A stretch of DNA of 64,000 nucleotides from Streptomyces kurssanovii (GTDB taxonomy: Bacteria > Actinomycetota > Actinomycetes > Streptomycetales > Streptomycetaceae). The stretch spans positions 186,001 to 250,000 of the forward strand of contig NZ_BMTN01000005.1 of assembly GCF_014649695.1 (NCBI RefSeq), read 5' to 3'. Positions 25,530 through 34,499 of the stretch are shown here, piece by piece; positions within the stretch are counted from its first letter, which is position 1, and each line of letters starts with the position of its first letter. The notes beneath the pieces were generated by a model. It worked only from the letters and a program-made list of their open reading frames with translations, was not told the DNA's origin and searched no databases. Position numbers and translations under genes: made by a program.

Positions 25530-25678
25530 CGGGCGGGCCGGCCGGTGTCGTAGCTGATCAGTGGGGTGTTCGGCTGTTCCGGGGTGGTCTGCAACGCGGT
25601 CACGATGCCCAGGGCCGTGCCCACGGCGAGCACCGCGGCCAACGCCGCGGTGACGGCGGCGGCAAGAAGTCTGCGCAT
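25526..25678 (-). CDS. Small membrane/secreted protein, 50 residues
   Basis: A short frame begins at ATG 25678 with TAGGAG nine bases upstream and encodes MRRLLAAAVTAALAAV, then a hydrophobic helix to about residue 29 and a polar tail ending LISYDTGRPAR. Its TGA overlaps the ATG of the PucR gene. The layout (Arg-Arg start, one helix, short Pro-rich outside tail) is that of small actinomycete membrane proteins sometimes grouped as DUF2613-like; I do not recognise a precise family. The good ribosome binding site and coupling argue that it is a real gene. Confidence 0.6.
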   Translation of the reverse strand: MRRLLAAAVTAALAAVLAVGTALGIVTALQTTPEQPNTPLISYDTGRPAR

Positions 25679-25747
25679 GTCGGGTCAGCTCCTAGCTGGA
25701 GGCGATCCCCACCCGTCCGCCGGCCCCCACCGGCTGAACGCACAGTG

Positions 25748-25789
25748 TTGACAGTACATTGACATTCCGTCAAGTGGCTGCCTACTGTC
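25748..25789 (+). promoter_or_regulatory. Promoter with nested inverted repeats before DUF3068
   Basis: TTGACA (25759-25764), an 18-base spacer and TACTGT (25783-25788) form a good vegetative-type promoter 74 bp before the DUF3068 start. Inside it are TTGAC-ATTCC-GTCAA (25759-25773) and, around it, GACAGTA (25750-25756) with TACTGTC (25783-25789) in inverted orientation. A second TTGACA lies at 25748-25753. The symmetry suggests control by a dimeric regulator, possibly of both divergent genes. Confidence 0.55.
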
Positions 25790-25861
25790 TGAGCCCTTGA
25801 GGGCTGACCGGCCCGGGGTCCGTGCACCTCCCTGCGAATTCTTTCGATCCAGGAGTGCCGG

Positions 25862-26845
25862 ATGCGCCGTACTGCTTCACCGACCTCGCTTCTGCTCTTC
25901 GGGGCAGGGGTCTTCCTGCTCGTGCTGGCTCCCCTTCTCGCCTGGTACGTGGCACCCCAGGCCAAGCGCACGCCTGTCGACGTCGACACCACGACCGTGT
26001 TCACCGGCACCGGCAGCTACTTCGACACCTCCAAGGTGAGAACCGTGCACGGGCAGCGCATCACGGTGACCCGGCAGGTACGGGGCGACGTGGCCGACAG
26101 CGAGAAGAGCGGCAACGCCGTCTGGGACGTCTCCACCTCTGTCGACAGCGACGCCACACTGCCGGCCGCCGACACCCGGGACTCCTTGCAGTGGACACTG
26201 GAGCGCTGGGTGACCGACCGTGCCACCAACGAGCCGGTGCACTGCTGCGACGAGTCCCCCGTCTTCGACGGCGAGGCCTACCTGAAGTTCCCCTTCGACG
26301 TCGAGAAGCGCTCCTACCGCTGGTGGGACGGCACTCTTGGGGGCGTGATCCGGCTCCGCTACAGCGGCACGGCGAAGGTCCAGGGGTACGAGGGGCTGCG
26401 GTTCACCGGCAGCGTGCCGCCGACCAGGACCGGGGTGCGCCAGGTGCCGGGGCGGCTGGTCGGCAAGGCAAGGACCCCGCAGGTGCTGGCCGAGGAGTGG
26501 TACTCCAACAGCGGCGTCGAGCTGGTCGTGGACCGGCGAACGGGGCGGATCGTGCACGCCGCCATCGGTCCCCGTAAGACGCTGCGCGCGCCGGGGTCGG
26601 ACAAGGACGCGGTGGTGCTGCTGGAGAGCGAGCGGCTCGCGTTCACCACGGAGACACAGCGGCAGCAGGTCGCGCTGGCCTCGCGCGACAGCGGGAAGCT
26701 CGCCGTCATCAGCTCGACCGCTCCCGTGGGCGCGGCGGCACTGGGCGCCCTGCTCGCGGTGATCGGCGCCTTGCTGGTGGCACGCGGTCGCCGTCCGGCT
26801 CCGGACCGCGCGAATGCTCACCTGATGACGAGTCCGCCCGCCTGA
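25862..26845 (+). CDS. DUF3068 (PorA-like) envelope protein
   Basis: 327 residues. A hydrophobic helix near residues 9-30 and a second at 278-300 flank a large extracellular domain, with a short Arg-rich cytoplasmic tail: the topology of DUF3068 proteins of actinobacteria, including mycobacterial cell-envelope proteins. The domain shows the family pattern with CCDESPVFDGEAYLKFPFDVEKRSY and RLRYSGTAKVQGYEGLRF type strands (given here in part). Function is unknown. It sits 163 bp before the glycan-type gene set on the same strand, which makes an envelope role plausible. Confidence 0.75.
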   Translation: MRRTASPTSLLLFGAGVFLLVLAPLLAWYVAPQAKRTPVDVDTTTVFTGTGSYFDTSKVRTVHGQRITVTRQVRGDVADSEKSGNAVWDVSTSVDSDATLPAADTRDSLQWTLERWVTDRATNEPVHCCDESPVFDGEAYLKFPFDVEKRSYRWWDGTLGGVIRLRYSGTAKVQGYEGLRFTGSVPPTRTGVRQVPGRLVGKARTPQVLAEEWYSNSGVELVVDRRTGRIVHAAIGPRKTLRAPGSDKDAVVLLESERLAFTTETQRQQVALASRDSGKLAVISSTAPVGAAALGALLAVIGALLVARGRRPAPDRANAHLMTSPPA

Positions 26846-27008
26846 GAGCGGCAGAAGTTGTCATACCGGTGAGTAGCCGCGCGCCGACGGCGTATCCAAA
26901 CTGGCTGTCCCCACCACAGCACGGCCCCCCGGTCACCCCCCACCGTCCCCGACCCGGCACCGCCATCCCCCCTTTCCCCTCCGCACCCCGAAACGAGTTG
27001 GAGCACCC

Positions 27009-28214
27009 ATGCCCCAGCACGTACCTCCCCCACTGCTCGAGGCGCCGCAGCAGCCGCCGGCCCGCGCGCACCACCGCCAGACCGTGTTGCCGGAGTTGTC
27101 CGAGAGCCCCCGGCACATCGTCTTCCTCGCCCACCGTGACCTCGGCAACTCCGCCGCCGGCGGTTCCGAACTGCTCGTCGACCAGCTCGCGCAGGGCCTC
27201 ACCGCGCGGGGCCACCGGATCACCCTGCTCTGCGGCGGACCCGCCGTGCACCGGTCGTACCGGGTGGTGTCCGCCGGCGGCACGCTCGGGCACTACGCCG
27301 GCGCACGGTCGGCGTTCGCCCGGCAGGTCGGCGCGTGCGATCTGCTGGTCGAGGTCTGCAACGGCATGCCCTACCTGACCCCCCTCTGGCACCGCGGGCC
27401 CACCGTCTGCCTGGTCAACCACGTCCACACCGAGCTCTGGGACATGCGCTTCCCGCCGCCCGTCGCCCGTGCCGGCCGGCTGCTCGAACACTGGGCGCTC
27501 GCCCGCGCGCACCGCGGCAACCTCATGGTGGCCGTCTCTCCGTCAACGGCCGGCGCCCTGCGCGCGATCGGCGTGCCCGACCGGCAGATCCGCGTGGTCC
27601 ACAACGGCGTCGACGAACCGGACGTGCGCAGCCCGCGCTCGCGAACGCCGATGTTCCTGGCGCTCGGCCGGCTGGTCGACTACAAGCGCATCGATCTGCT
27701 GCTGCACCTGTGGGAACGGGTCCGGCCGGTCACCGGCGGCCGGCTCGTCATCGTCGGCGACGGGCCCGAGCGGGCCCGTCTGGAGCGACTCGCCGGTGAG
27801 GGCGTCGAGTTCACCGGCCATGTGGCCGAGGAGGAGAAGCACCGCCTGCTCTGCGAGTCGTGGCTGCTGCTGCATCCCGCCGCCGTCGAGGGCTGGGGGC
27901 TCGTGGTGACGGAGGCGGGGGCACGCGGCACGCCCACGCTGGGCTTCGACGTACCCGGCCTGCGTGATTCCGTCCAGGACGGTGTCACGGGCCTGCTGTG
28001 CCGGGGGGAGTCGTCGTTCGCCGCGGCCTGGTGCACGCTGGCGCTCGACTGCGACCGGCGGGAGGACATGGGGAAGGCCGCGGCCGAACGGGCCGCCGCG
28101 TTCCGCTGGAGCAGCACGGTGCGGCAGTTCGAGGCCGTGGCCGCGGAAGCGGTGCACCGCTCACGTGCTCCGCGGGGCGGCGCACCCGCCGGAACGAACG
28201 GCGCGCGGACGTGA
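27009..28214 (+). CDS. GT4-family glycosyltransferase (GT-B fold)
   Basis: 401 residues from ATG 27009 (TTGGAG upstream). The donor-binding half shows AVSPSTAGALRAIGVPDRQI, VVHNGVDEP, FLALGRLVDYKR and the EGWGLVVTEAGARGTPTLGF segment with the E-x7-E retaining glycosyltransferase motif. The N-terminal acceptor half has AAGGSELLVDQLAQGLTARG. It is soluble or peripheral, expected to transfer a sugar from a nucleotide donor to a lipid or glycan acceptor on the cytoplasmic side. It opens a run of coupled genes; the next start overlaps its stop by GTGA. Confidence 0.87.
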   Translation: MPQHVPPPLLEAPQQPPARAHHRQTVLPELSESPRHIVFLAHRDLGNSAAGGSELLVDQLAQGLTARGHRITLLCGGPAVHRSYRVVSAGGTLGHYAGARSAFARQVGACDLLVEVCNGMPYLTPLWHRGPTVCLVNHVHTELWDMRFPPPVARAGRLLEHWALARAHRGNLMVAVSPSTAGALRAIGVPDRQIRVVHNGVDEPDVRSPRSRTPMFLALGRLVDYKRIDLLLHLWERVRPVTGGRLVIVGDGPERARLERLAGEGVEFTGHVAEEEKHRLLCESWLLLHPAAVEGWGLVVTEAGARGTPTLGFDVPGLRDSVQDGVTGLLCRGESSFAAAWCTLALDCDRREDMGKAAAERAAAFRWSSTVRQFEAVAAEAVHRSRAPRGGAPAGTNGART

Positions 28215-28930
28215 AGGACCCCTCGTTCCGGCGTTCCCTCACCCTCTTCCGGGCGTTCATGCGCGAACAGGCCGACCCTGCCTCCGCGTACGGGCTGCTC
28301 GCCCGCGACGCGGCCGACCAGGTGGAGCGCTATGTGAAGCTGGACGGCCGGGTCGTCGTCGATGTCGGCGGCGGCAGCGGTCACTTCACCCGCGAGTTCA
28401 GACGGCGCGGCGCCCACAGCTACCTCTTCGAGCCGGACGCCGCCGAACTGGCGGCCGAGCCGGCCGAGGGAACGGTCGTCGCCGACGGATACCTCCTCCC
28501 CCTCGCCGAGGGCGCGGCCGACGTCTGCTTCTCGTCGAACGTGCTGGAACACGTCGCCGACCCGCGGACCTTCCTGAGCGAGATGGTCCGCGTCACCCGC
28601 CCCGGCGGTCTGATCTACGTCTCGTTCACCAACTGGCTCTCGCCCTGGGGCGGTCACGAGTGGGCGCCCTGGCACTATCTGGGCGCGGAGCGGGCCCGTG
28701 CCCGGTTCGAGCGCCGCAGCGGACGTGCCGCGAAGCACCGGCTCGGCGAGAACCTCTTCGAGATCGGTGTCGGCTCGACACTGCGCCATGTCAAGGGCCG
28801 TGGCGATGTGGACCTCGTCTGCGCGCGCTCCCGGTACTGGCCGGTCCTGCCGGAACTCGTTCCGCGCTTGCCGGGCCTGCGTGAGTTCGCCACCTGGAAC
28901 CTCCTCCTCATCCTCCGGCGGTGTTCATGA
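28211..28930 (+). CDS. Class I SAM-dependent methyltransferase
   Basis: 239 residues starting at GTG 28211 overlapping the previous stop. Motif I is VVVDVGGGSGHFTREF (near residue 48), followed by SYLFEPD, the DVCFSSNVLEHVADP block and RPGGLIYVSFTNW, all typical of type-11 methyltransferases. It is probably a sugar or lipid O-methyltransferase given its coupling between a glycosyltransferase and the AftD-like enzyme. Confidence 0.83.
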   Translation: MKDPSFRRSLTLFRAFMREQADPASAYGLLARDAADQVERYVKLDGRVVVDVGGGSGHFTREFRRRGAHSYLFEPDAAELAAEPAEGTVVADGYLLPLAEGAADVCFSSNVLEHVADPRTFLSEMVRVTRPGGLIYVSFTNWLSPWGGHEWAPWHYLGAERARARFERRSGRAAKHRLGENLFEIGVGSTLRHVKGRGDVDLVCARSRYWPVLPELVPRLPGLREFATWNLLLILRRCS

Positions 28931-31900
28931 CCAGCGCTGTCCACACCCGACCGCCCGCCCGTCCCTCGGCCGGGGGCCCGCCCCCCGACCGGTCGCCGGG
29001 GCCCCGGTCGCGCCGGTGGCTGCTGGGCTTCTGGGCAGCGGTGTTCGTGGCCTTCCTGGCGGTGTCTCCGGGCCGCATGACGTTCGAGACGAAGCTCGGT
29101 GTCGTCGCCGACCCGTGGCAGTTCCTCAGCGACCTGAGCGGTCTGTGGCACGACCGGTCCGGCTTCGGCGGCATCGCCGACCAGTACATCGGCTACGTCG
29201 TCCCCATGCTGCCGTTCCACGCCCTGGCCGATCTGGTGCAGTTGCCCGTCTGGCTCGCGGAGCGGCTGTGGCTCTCGATCGTGGTGACCACGGCCTTCTG
29301 GGGCGCGCTGCGGCTGGCTGAGCGGCTGGGGGCCGGATCGCCGGGCAGCAGGCTCCTCGGCGCGGCCGTCTACGCCCTGTGGCCCACGTACACGATCGTC
29401 GTCGGCTCGACCTCCGCGGCCGCGCTGCCGGGCGCGATGCTGCCGTGGGTGCTGCTGCCGCTGACGAACCCGCACACCCCGCCGCGGATCGCGGCCGCCC
29501 GATCCGCGTTGCTGATTCCGCTCATGGGCGGTGTGAACGCCGCGTCGACACTGGCCTCGCTGCTGCCCGTCGGGCTCTATCTGCTGTGCCGGCCCGGCGG
29601 GCCGCGCAAGCGGGCGCTCATCGCCTGGTGGACCCCGTCGGTGGTCCTCGCCACCGCCTGGTGGATCGTTCCGCTGCTGCTCCTCGGCACGTACGGCGAG
29701 AACTTCATGCCGTACGTGGAGTCCTCGCAGACCACCACCGCCACGATGTCGGCGACCGAGGTGCTGCGCGGCGCGGGCAACTGGGTCGGCTATCTCAACT
29801 TCGGCGAGGCGTGGCTCCCGGCCGGCTGGACGGTCGTCACCTCGGCCGTGGCCGTCCTGTGCTCGGCGCTCGCCGCGGCACTGGGGCTCGCCGGTCTCGC
29901 CCGGCGCGACGTGCCCGAACGCCGCTGGCTCGTGGTGACCGTGCTGACCGTCTGCCTCGTCACGCTGGCCGGGTACGGCGGCGCGCTCGGCGGCCCCTTC
30001 CACGGGACCGTGCAGGACTGGCTGGACGGCCCGCTGGTGCCGTTCCGCAACGTCTACAAGTTCCAGACGGGAGCCGCGCTGGCACTGGCGCTGGGCCTCA
30101 TGCACCTGACCGCCGTCGTCTCCCCCGCCCCGCGGGTCCGCGGCCGCGGGCTCGTCCCGGCGGCGGCCTTCCTCGTACTGCCGGGCCTGTGCTGGCCGTA
30201 CGTCAACGGCTCGGTCCTCCAGCCCGGTTCGTTCCAGCGGCTGCCCGCGTACTGGGAGACGACCGCCGACTGGCTGGCGGACAACGCGGCGCAGGACCGG
30301 GCGCTCGTCGTGCCGGCGACCGCGCACGGCATCTACACCTGGGGTTCGCCCATCGACCAGCCGCTGGACGTCCTCGCACGCTCACCGTGGGCGCAGCGGG
30401 ACTACGTGCCCTTCGGCACACCGGGCAACCGCCGTGCGATGGACGCCGTCGAGCAGGCGCTCACCTCCGGCGGCGAGGTACCGGGCCTGAGCGCCTATCT
30501 GCACCGGGCCGGGCTGCACCACATCGTGGTACGCAACGACCTCGACCCCCGCCAGCTGGGTCACGTCCCGACCACCACAGTGAAACGGACCCTGGAGGCC
30601 TCCGGCTACAAGCGCGTGGCCGGATTCGGCCCGGTGCTGACCGGCGGGCGGATCGCCGACGACACACCGGTCCAGGTCGAGGGCCTGTTCCCGCGGCAGC
30701 GGGCCGTGGAGATCTACGAACCGCCGGCGGGCACCGCGCGCCCCGGCAAGGCCCGGCTGACGCCGGCGTCGGCGGCGGCCGTCGTCAGCGGCGGCCCCGA
30801 GTCCCTGCTGCCCCTGTCCGCCGGCGGCCGGCTCGACGGCCGGCCTGCCGTCCTCGCGGGTGACGAACTCCCGGGCGTGGACCGGCCGTCGCTGTACGCG
30901 GCGGGGGACGGGATGCGCCGCGCCGACACCCGCTTCGGGCTGGTCAACTCGAACACGTCCCACACCTACACCCGCGAGGAACGCAACGCCCCGGAGGCGG
31001 TGCAGGACCCCGGGGCCGAGCCCCGGCAGATCCTGCCCCTGCCGGGCACCGGGCACCAGACGACCGCCGTACTGCGGGGCGCCGCGTCGGTGACCGCGTC
31101 GTCCGCCGGGAACTGGCTCTTCCACCTGCCGCAGTACGACCCGGTCAACGCCTTCGACGGCAACCCCGGCACCGGCTGGGCGGAGGGCTCGCCCGGATCA
31201 CCGGCGGGCGAATGGATCAGGATCGACTTCAACGGCCCGACGGACGTTCCTGCCACACTCCGGCTGACCCCGCTGCCGAGCGGCGACGTCCGGGCCGCGC
31301 CGACCGCCGTCCGCGTCGAGACCGACCTCGGCAGCCGTACGAGCACGCTGCGGCCCGACGGCTCCGTGCAGGACGTCGACGCCCCTGCGGGGGCCGCGAG
31401 CTGGCTGAAGATCACCGTCCTGGAGTCGCAGCAGGGCCGTCCCGGGCTGACCGGCGCCGGGTTCGCCGAGATCGCCGTGCCCGGCGTCCAGGTCACGCGC
31501 ATGCTCCAGCTTCCCGAGGACGCCCCGAAGGAGACCGGCGACTCCGTCGTCTACTCGCTCCAGCGCGGCAGCGACCCGGGCGGACTGTCCGCGGTGGCCG
31601 CCGAGGTGGGGCTGCACCGGCAGTTCACCACGGCCCGCTCCGGCCCGTACACCGTCCGTGCCACCGCGCTGCCCGTGCCGGGCGAAGCGCTGGACAAGCT
31701 GCTGTTCGACCTCACCGGGCAGCGCGACAAGATCGTCGCGAGCGCCGACTCGACGGCGGCCCTGGGGACGAACCTCAGCCCCCGCAACCTCACGGACGGC
31801 GACCTCACCACGGCGTGGATCGCCGGTGAACGGCCTGTGCTCCATCTGTCCTGGCCGAAGAAGACCTCGGTCGGCGAGATGGTCTTCGCGGCGGCCGGCG

Positions 31901-33198
31901 GGCTCTCCACCCGGCCGGAGCAGGTGCAGATCAGCTCGCCCGACGGGACAGCCGTCGCCGCGGTGGACGAGAACGGCATGGCCCGGTTCCCGCCCATCAG
32001 CACCGACAGGATGGACATCACCGTCTCGCGGACCGCGCCGCTGACCCTGCACAACCCGGTCGCCGACGACCAGTTGCAGCTTCCGGTCGGCCTGAGCGAG
32101 ATCCACATACCGGCACTGAAGGAGTTCCGCGCACCGCAGCCCGACCCGGAGCGGACGTTCACGCTGCCGTGCGGCAAGGGTCCGGTCCTCTCCGTCGACG
32201 GGCAGTTCCTCGAGACCCGTGCCGAAGGACGGGTACGGGACCTGACCGGGCACCGGCCCGTCGAGGTCTCGCTCTGCACGGACGGGAGCCGCGTGGATCT
32301 CGACGAGCGGACCCACACGGTCGAGGCCGGAGACGCGGGCCCCCTCGCCGTCACCGGTGTCACGCTCACGACCGGTACGCCGGCGTCCGCCGCGGGCGCG
32401 GGGACCGGACGCGCCCTGGATGTCCGGGAAGGCACGGGCGACCACCGGTCCGTGCGGGTCGGGCCGGGAGACGCCTCGTACCTCCAGCTCCACGAGAACC
32501 ACAACCCTGGCTGGAAGGCCACGCTGGACGGCGAGGAGCTGACACCCCTGAGGATCGACGGCTGGCAGCAGGCCTGGCTGGTTCCCGCGGGAGAGGGCGG
32601 CACGGTGACGCTCGAGTACGAGCCGTCTTGGATGTACCGCGCCGGGCTTGCGGGCGCCGGGCTGCTGCTCTCCGTGCTGGTGTGCCTCGCGCTCCTCGGT
32701 CGACGCGGCCGGGCCGCGGACCACATCTCGGCCGTCCCTCCGGCGCCCGGGCCGCTGCTCGGCACCGTGGCCCTGACCCTGGTGGCCGTGGTGGTCGCCG
32801 GACCGGTGGCGGTGGTGGTGCCCGTGCTGGCGGTCGTGGCATGGCTGCGACCGGCGTGGCTCGTACCGCTGGCCTTCACGGCGATGGCCGGAGCCGGCGC
32901 CGTGGCCGCGCTGGGCGCCGGTGACGGGCTCTCGCCGGACCGGGGCGCGTTCGGGCCGCCGGCCCAACTCCTCGCTCTCACCGCCCTGTGCGCCGCCCTG
33001 GTGAGCGTGGGGCGGGAACGCGGCGGCCCTACCGGCGCCCACCGGTCCGGCGGAGGGGCCGCCGTGCCGGGCCCTGACGGCCGTCCACCAGGTGCCCGCA
33101 CACCGGAGCCGGGTCCGCCCGGGCCGCCCGGTGTGCCCGCGCCGCCGGCCACCGGCAGCGGCGGACCGCCGCACCAGTACCCCGGAGGGAGTCTCTGA
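28927..33198 (+). CDS. AftD-like alpha-(1->3)-arabinofuranosyltransferase (DUF3367)
   Basis: 1423 residues from ATG 28927, overlapping the previous stop (ATGA). About a dozen membrane helices occupy residues 30-420, preceded by a Pro-rich leader; near the first helix MTFETKLGVVADPWQFL matches the GT-C start of AftD. A long extracellular part (430-1240) carries discoidin-like carbohydrate-binding regions around NAFDGNPGTGWAEG and NLTDGDLTTAWIAG; two or more helices follow before a Pro/Gly-rich tail. AftD in mycobacteria adds arabinofuranose from decaprenyl donors outside the membrane. Streptomyces lack arabinogalactan of the mycobacterial kind, so the acceptor here is unknown. Confidence 0.8.
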   Translation: MTSAVHTRPPARPSAGGPPPDRSPGPRSRRWLLGFWAAVFVAFLAVSPGRMTFETKLGVVADPWQFLSDLSGLWHDRSGFGGIADQYIGYVVPMLPFHALADLVQLPVWLAERLWLSIVVTTAFWGALRLAERLGAGSPGSRLLGAAVYALWPTYTIVVGSTSAAALPGAMLPWVLLPLTNPHTPPRIAAARSALLIPLMGGVNAASTLASLLPVGLYLLCRPGGPRKRALIAWWTPSVVLATAWWIVPLLLLGTYGENFMPYVESSQTTTATMSATEVLRGAGNWVGYLNFGEAWLPAGWTVVTSAVAVLCSALAAALGLAGLARRDVPERRWLVVTVLTVCLVTLAGYGGALGGPFHGTVQDWLDGPLVPFRNVYKFQTGAALALALGLMHLTAVVSPAPRVRGRGLVPAAAFLVLPGLCWPYVNGSVLQPGSFQRLPAYWETTADWLADNAAQDRALVVPATAHGIYTWGSPIDQPLDVLARSPWAQRDYVPFGTPGNRRAMDAVEQALTSGGEVPGLSAYLHRAGLHHIVVRNDLDPRQLGHVPTTTVKRTLEASGYKRVAGFGPVLTGGRIADDTPVQVEGLFPRQRAVEIYEPPAGTARPGKARLTPASAAAVVSGGPESLLPLSAGGRLDGRPAVLAGDELPGVDRPSLYAAGDGMRRADTRFGLVNSNTSHTYTREERNAPEAVQDPGAEPRQILPLPGTGHQTTAVLRGAASVTASSAGNWLFHLPQYDPVNAFDGNPGTGWAEGSPGSPAGEWIRIDFNGPTDVPATLRLTPLPSGDVRAAPTAVRVETDLGSRTSTLRPDGSVQDVDAPAGAASWLKITVLESQQGRPGLTGAGFAEIAVPGVQVTRMLQLPEDAPKETGDSVVYSLQRGSDPGGLSAVAAEVGLHRQFTTARSGPYTVRATALPVPGEALDKLLFDLTGQRDKIVASADSTAALGTNLSPRNLTDGDLTTAWIAGERPVLHLSWPKKTSVGEMVFAAAGGLSTRPEQVQISSPDGTAVAAVDENGMARFPPISTDRMDITVSRTAPLTLHNPVADDQLQLPVGLSEIHIPALKEFRAPQPDPERTFTLPCGKGPVLSVDGQFLETRAEGRVRDLTGHRPVEVSLCTDGSRVDLDERTHTVEAGDAGPLAVTGVTLTTGTPASAAGAGTGRALDVREGTGDHRSVRVGPGDASYLQLHENHNPGWKATLDGEELTPLRIDGWQQAWLVPAGEGGTVTLEYEPSWMYRAGLAGAGLLLSVLVCLALLGRRGRAADHISAVPPAPGPLLGTVALTLVAVVVAGPVAVVVPVLAVVAWLRPAWLVPLAFTAMAGAGAVAALGAGDGLSPDRGAFGPPAQLLALTALCAALVSVGRERGGPTGAHRSGGGAAVPGPDGRPPGARTPEPGPPGPPGVPAPPATGSGGPPHQYPGGSL

Positions 33199-34499
33199 TG
33201 GCGACGGTCGAGCGCCCCACGTCCCCCGACGCGGCGGACCGGGAGCTGCCGCGGGTGCCGTTCCCCGTCGTCGACGAGGTCGCACGGCACTGTGCGCAGG
33301 ACACGGAACCCAACACGGTGCACATCGAGATCCATCTCCCCGGCGTCGTCGAACCGGACCGGCTGCGCACGGCGTTCGGCCAGGCCCTGTGCCGGTATCC
33401 GCGCGCGCTGATGCGTGAGCGGGCGCGCGGCCCGTTCGCGCGCCGTTACGAGTGGGAGCTGACGCGCGGGCCCGACACGGAGGTGGTGACGTTCCCGCCG
33501 CGCGCGGCCGGCGCCCTCGGCCGGGCACGGGAACGCGCCCTCGCCGAGGCGCCTCCGCTGACGTCCTCGCCGCCCCTGCGGCTCGAGGTCGTCGAGGAGC
33601 CCGGCAGACCCGGCTGTGTGCTGGTGTTCACGCTCAACCACACGGCCCTCGACGGCCCCGCGTGCCTGCGGCTGGCGGCGACGGCCGCGGAGGTCTACAG
33701 CGGTACGCCCGCCCCTGCCGTACCCCCGCCGGCCCGGCCGGCGCCCGCCGGGGGCCCGCGCCGGGCGGGCGGCCTCTCTCTGCCGGGCAGACCCGCACAC
33801 GTCGCGGCGGGCACCCCGGGACCGGTGCCCGGCAACGCGATGCTCGTCACCGAACTGCCCGTGCCCCGGAGGGAGAAGGGGGCTCCCTACACCGTCAACG
33901 ACCAGCTGATGGTCGCCACCGCGCTGACCGTCGCCGACTGGAACCGGGCCCATGACGCCCCACGGAGGCCGCTGCGCATCACCATGCCCGTGGACGACCG
34001 CAGCCGGGGTCCCGAGATGCCCATCGGCAACGGCACCCGGCTGGTCGAAGTCGGCTTCACGGCCGCCGAGACCGACGGCCTCGACCTCGCGCTGCTGCTG
34101 CGCCGCACCGCGGAGCGGACCCGGGCCCTCAAGGCCGCACCCCGCCCTCAACTGGGTCACGGCGCGGCCCTGTTGACGCTCCCCGTGCTGCCGGTCGCGG
34201 CGCGGGCGGGGCTCACCCGCGGTCTGCGGCTGCTGGCCGCGCCGTGGACGTCGACGACGCTGCTGAGCAACATCGGGCGCATCCCGTATCCGCTGGACTT
34301 CGGAGACGCCGGGCGGGCCTTCGCCGTCTGGTTCTCCGCGCCGGCCAGGATGCCGCGCGGGCTGACCGTCACCACCGCCGCCACGGGAGGCCGGCTCCAT
34401 CTGGTGCTGCGGTGGTCGCGTTCGCTGCTCGGCGACGAGGACGGCGTACGGCTGCACGAGCTGTTCGCCCACCATCTGAAGGCGACGGAGGCCCTGTGA
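33198..34499 (+). CDS. Condensation-domain-like acyltransferase (HxxxDG)
   Basis: 433 residues. NHTALDGPACLRLA (near residue 148) is the HxxxDG catalytic motif of the chloramphenicol acetyltransferase/NRPS condensation/PapA/wax ester synthase superfamily, and LLSNIGRIPYPLDFGD near residue 355 matches the conserved late Asn-x-G segment. There are no adenylation or carrier domains nearby, so this is a stand-alone acyltransferase, plausibly acylating a sugar or lipid made by its neighbours. ATG 33198 overlaps the previous stop (TGATG). Confidence 0.72.
   Translation: MATVERPTSPDAADRELPRVPFPVVDEVARHCAQDTEPNTVHIEIHLPGVVEPDRLRTAFGQALCRYPRALMRERARGPFARRYEWELTRGPDTEVVTFPPRAAGALGRARERALAEAPPLTSSPPLRLEVVEEPGRPGCVLVFTLNHTALDGPACLRLAATAAEVYSGTPAPAVPPPARPAPAGGPRRAGGLSLPGRPAHVAAGTPGPVPGNAMLVTELPVPRREKGAPYTVNDQLMVATALTVADWNRAHDAPRRPLRITMPVDDRSRGPEMPIGNGTRLVEVGFTAAETDGLDLALLLRRTAERTRALKAAPRPQLGHGAALLTLPVLPVAARAGLTRGLRLLAAPWTSTTLLSNIGRIPYPLDFGDAGRAFAVWFSAPARMPRGLTVTTAATGGRLHLVLRWSRSLLGDEDGVRLHELFAHHLKATEAL

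Noticed and set aside
33198-34499. NRPS gene cluster because of the condensation-like fold
   Set aside because: No adenylation, thiolation or thioesterase domain anywhere near; a stand-alone acyltransferase fits better.
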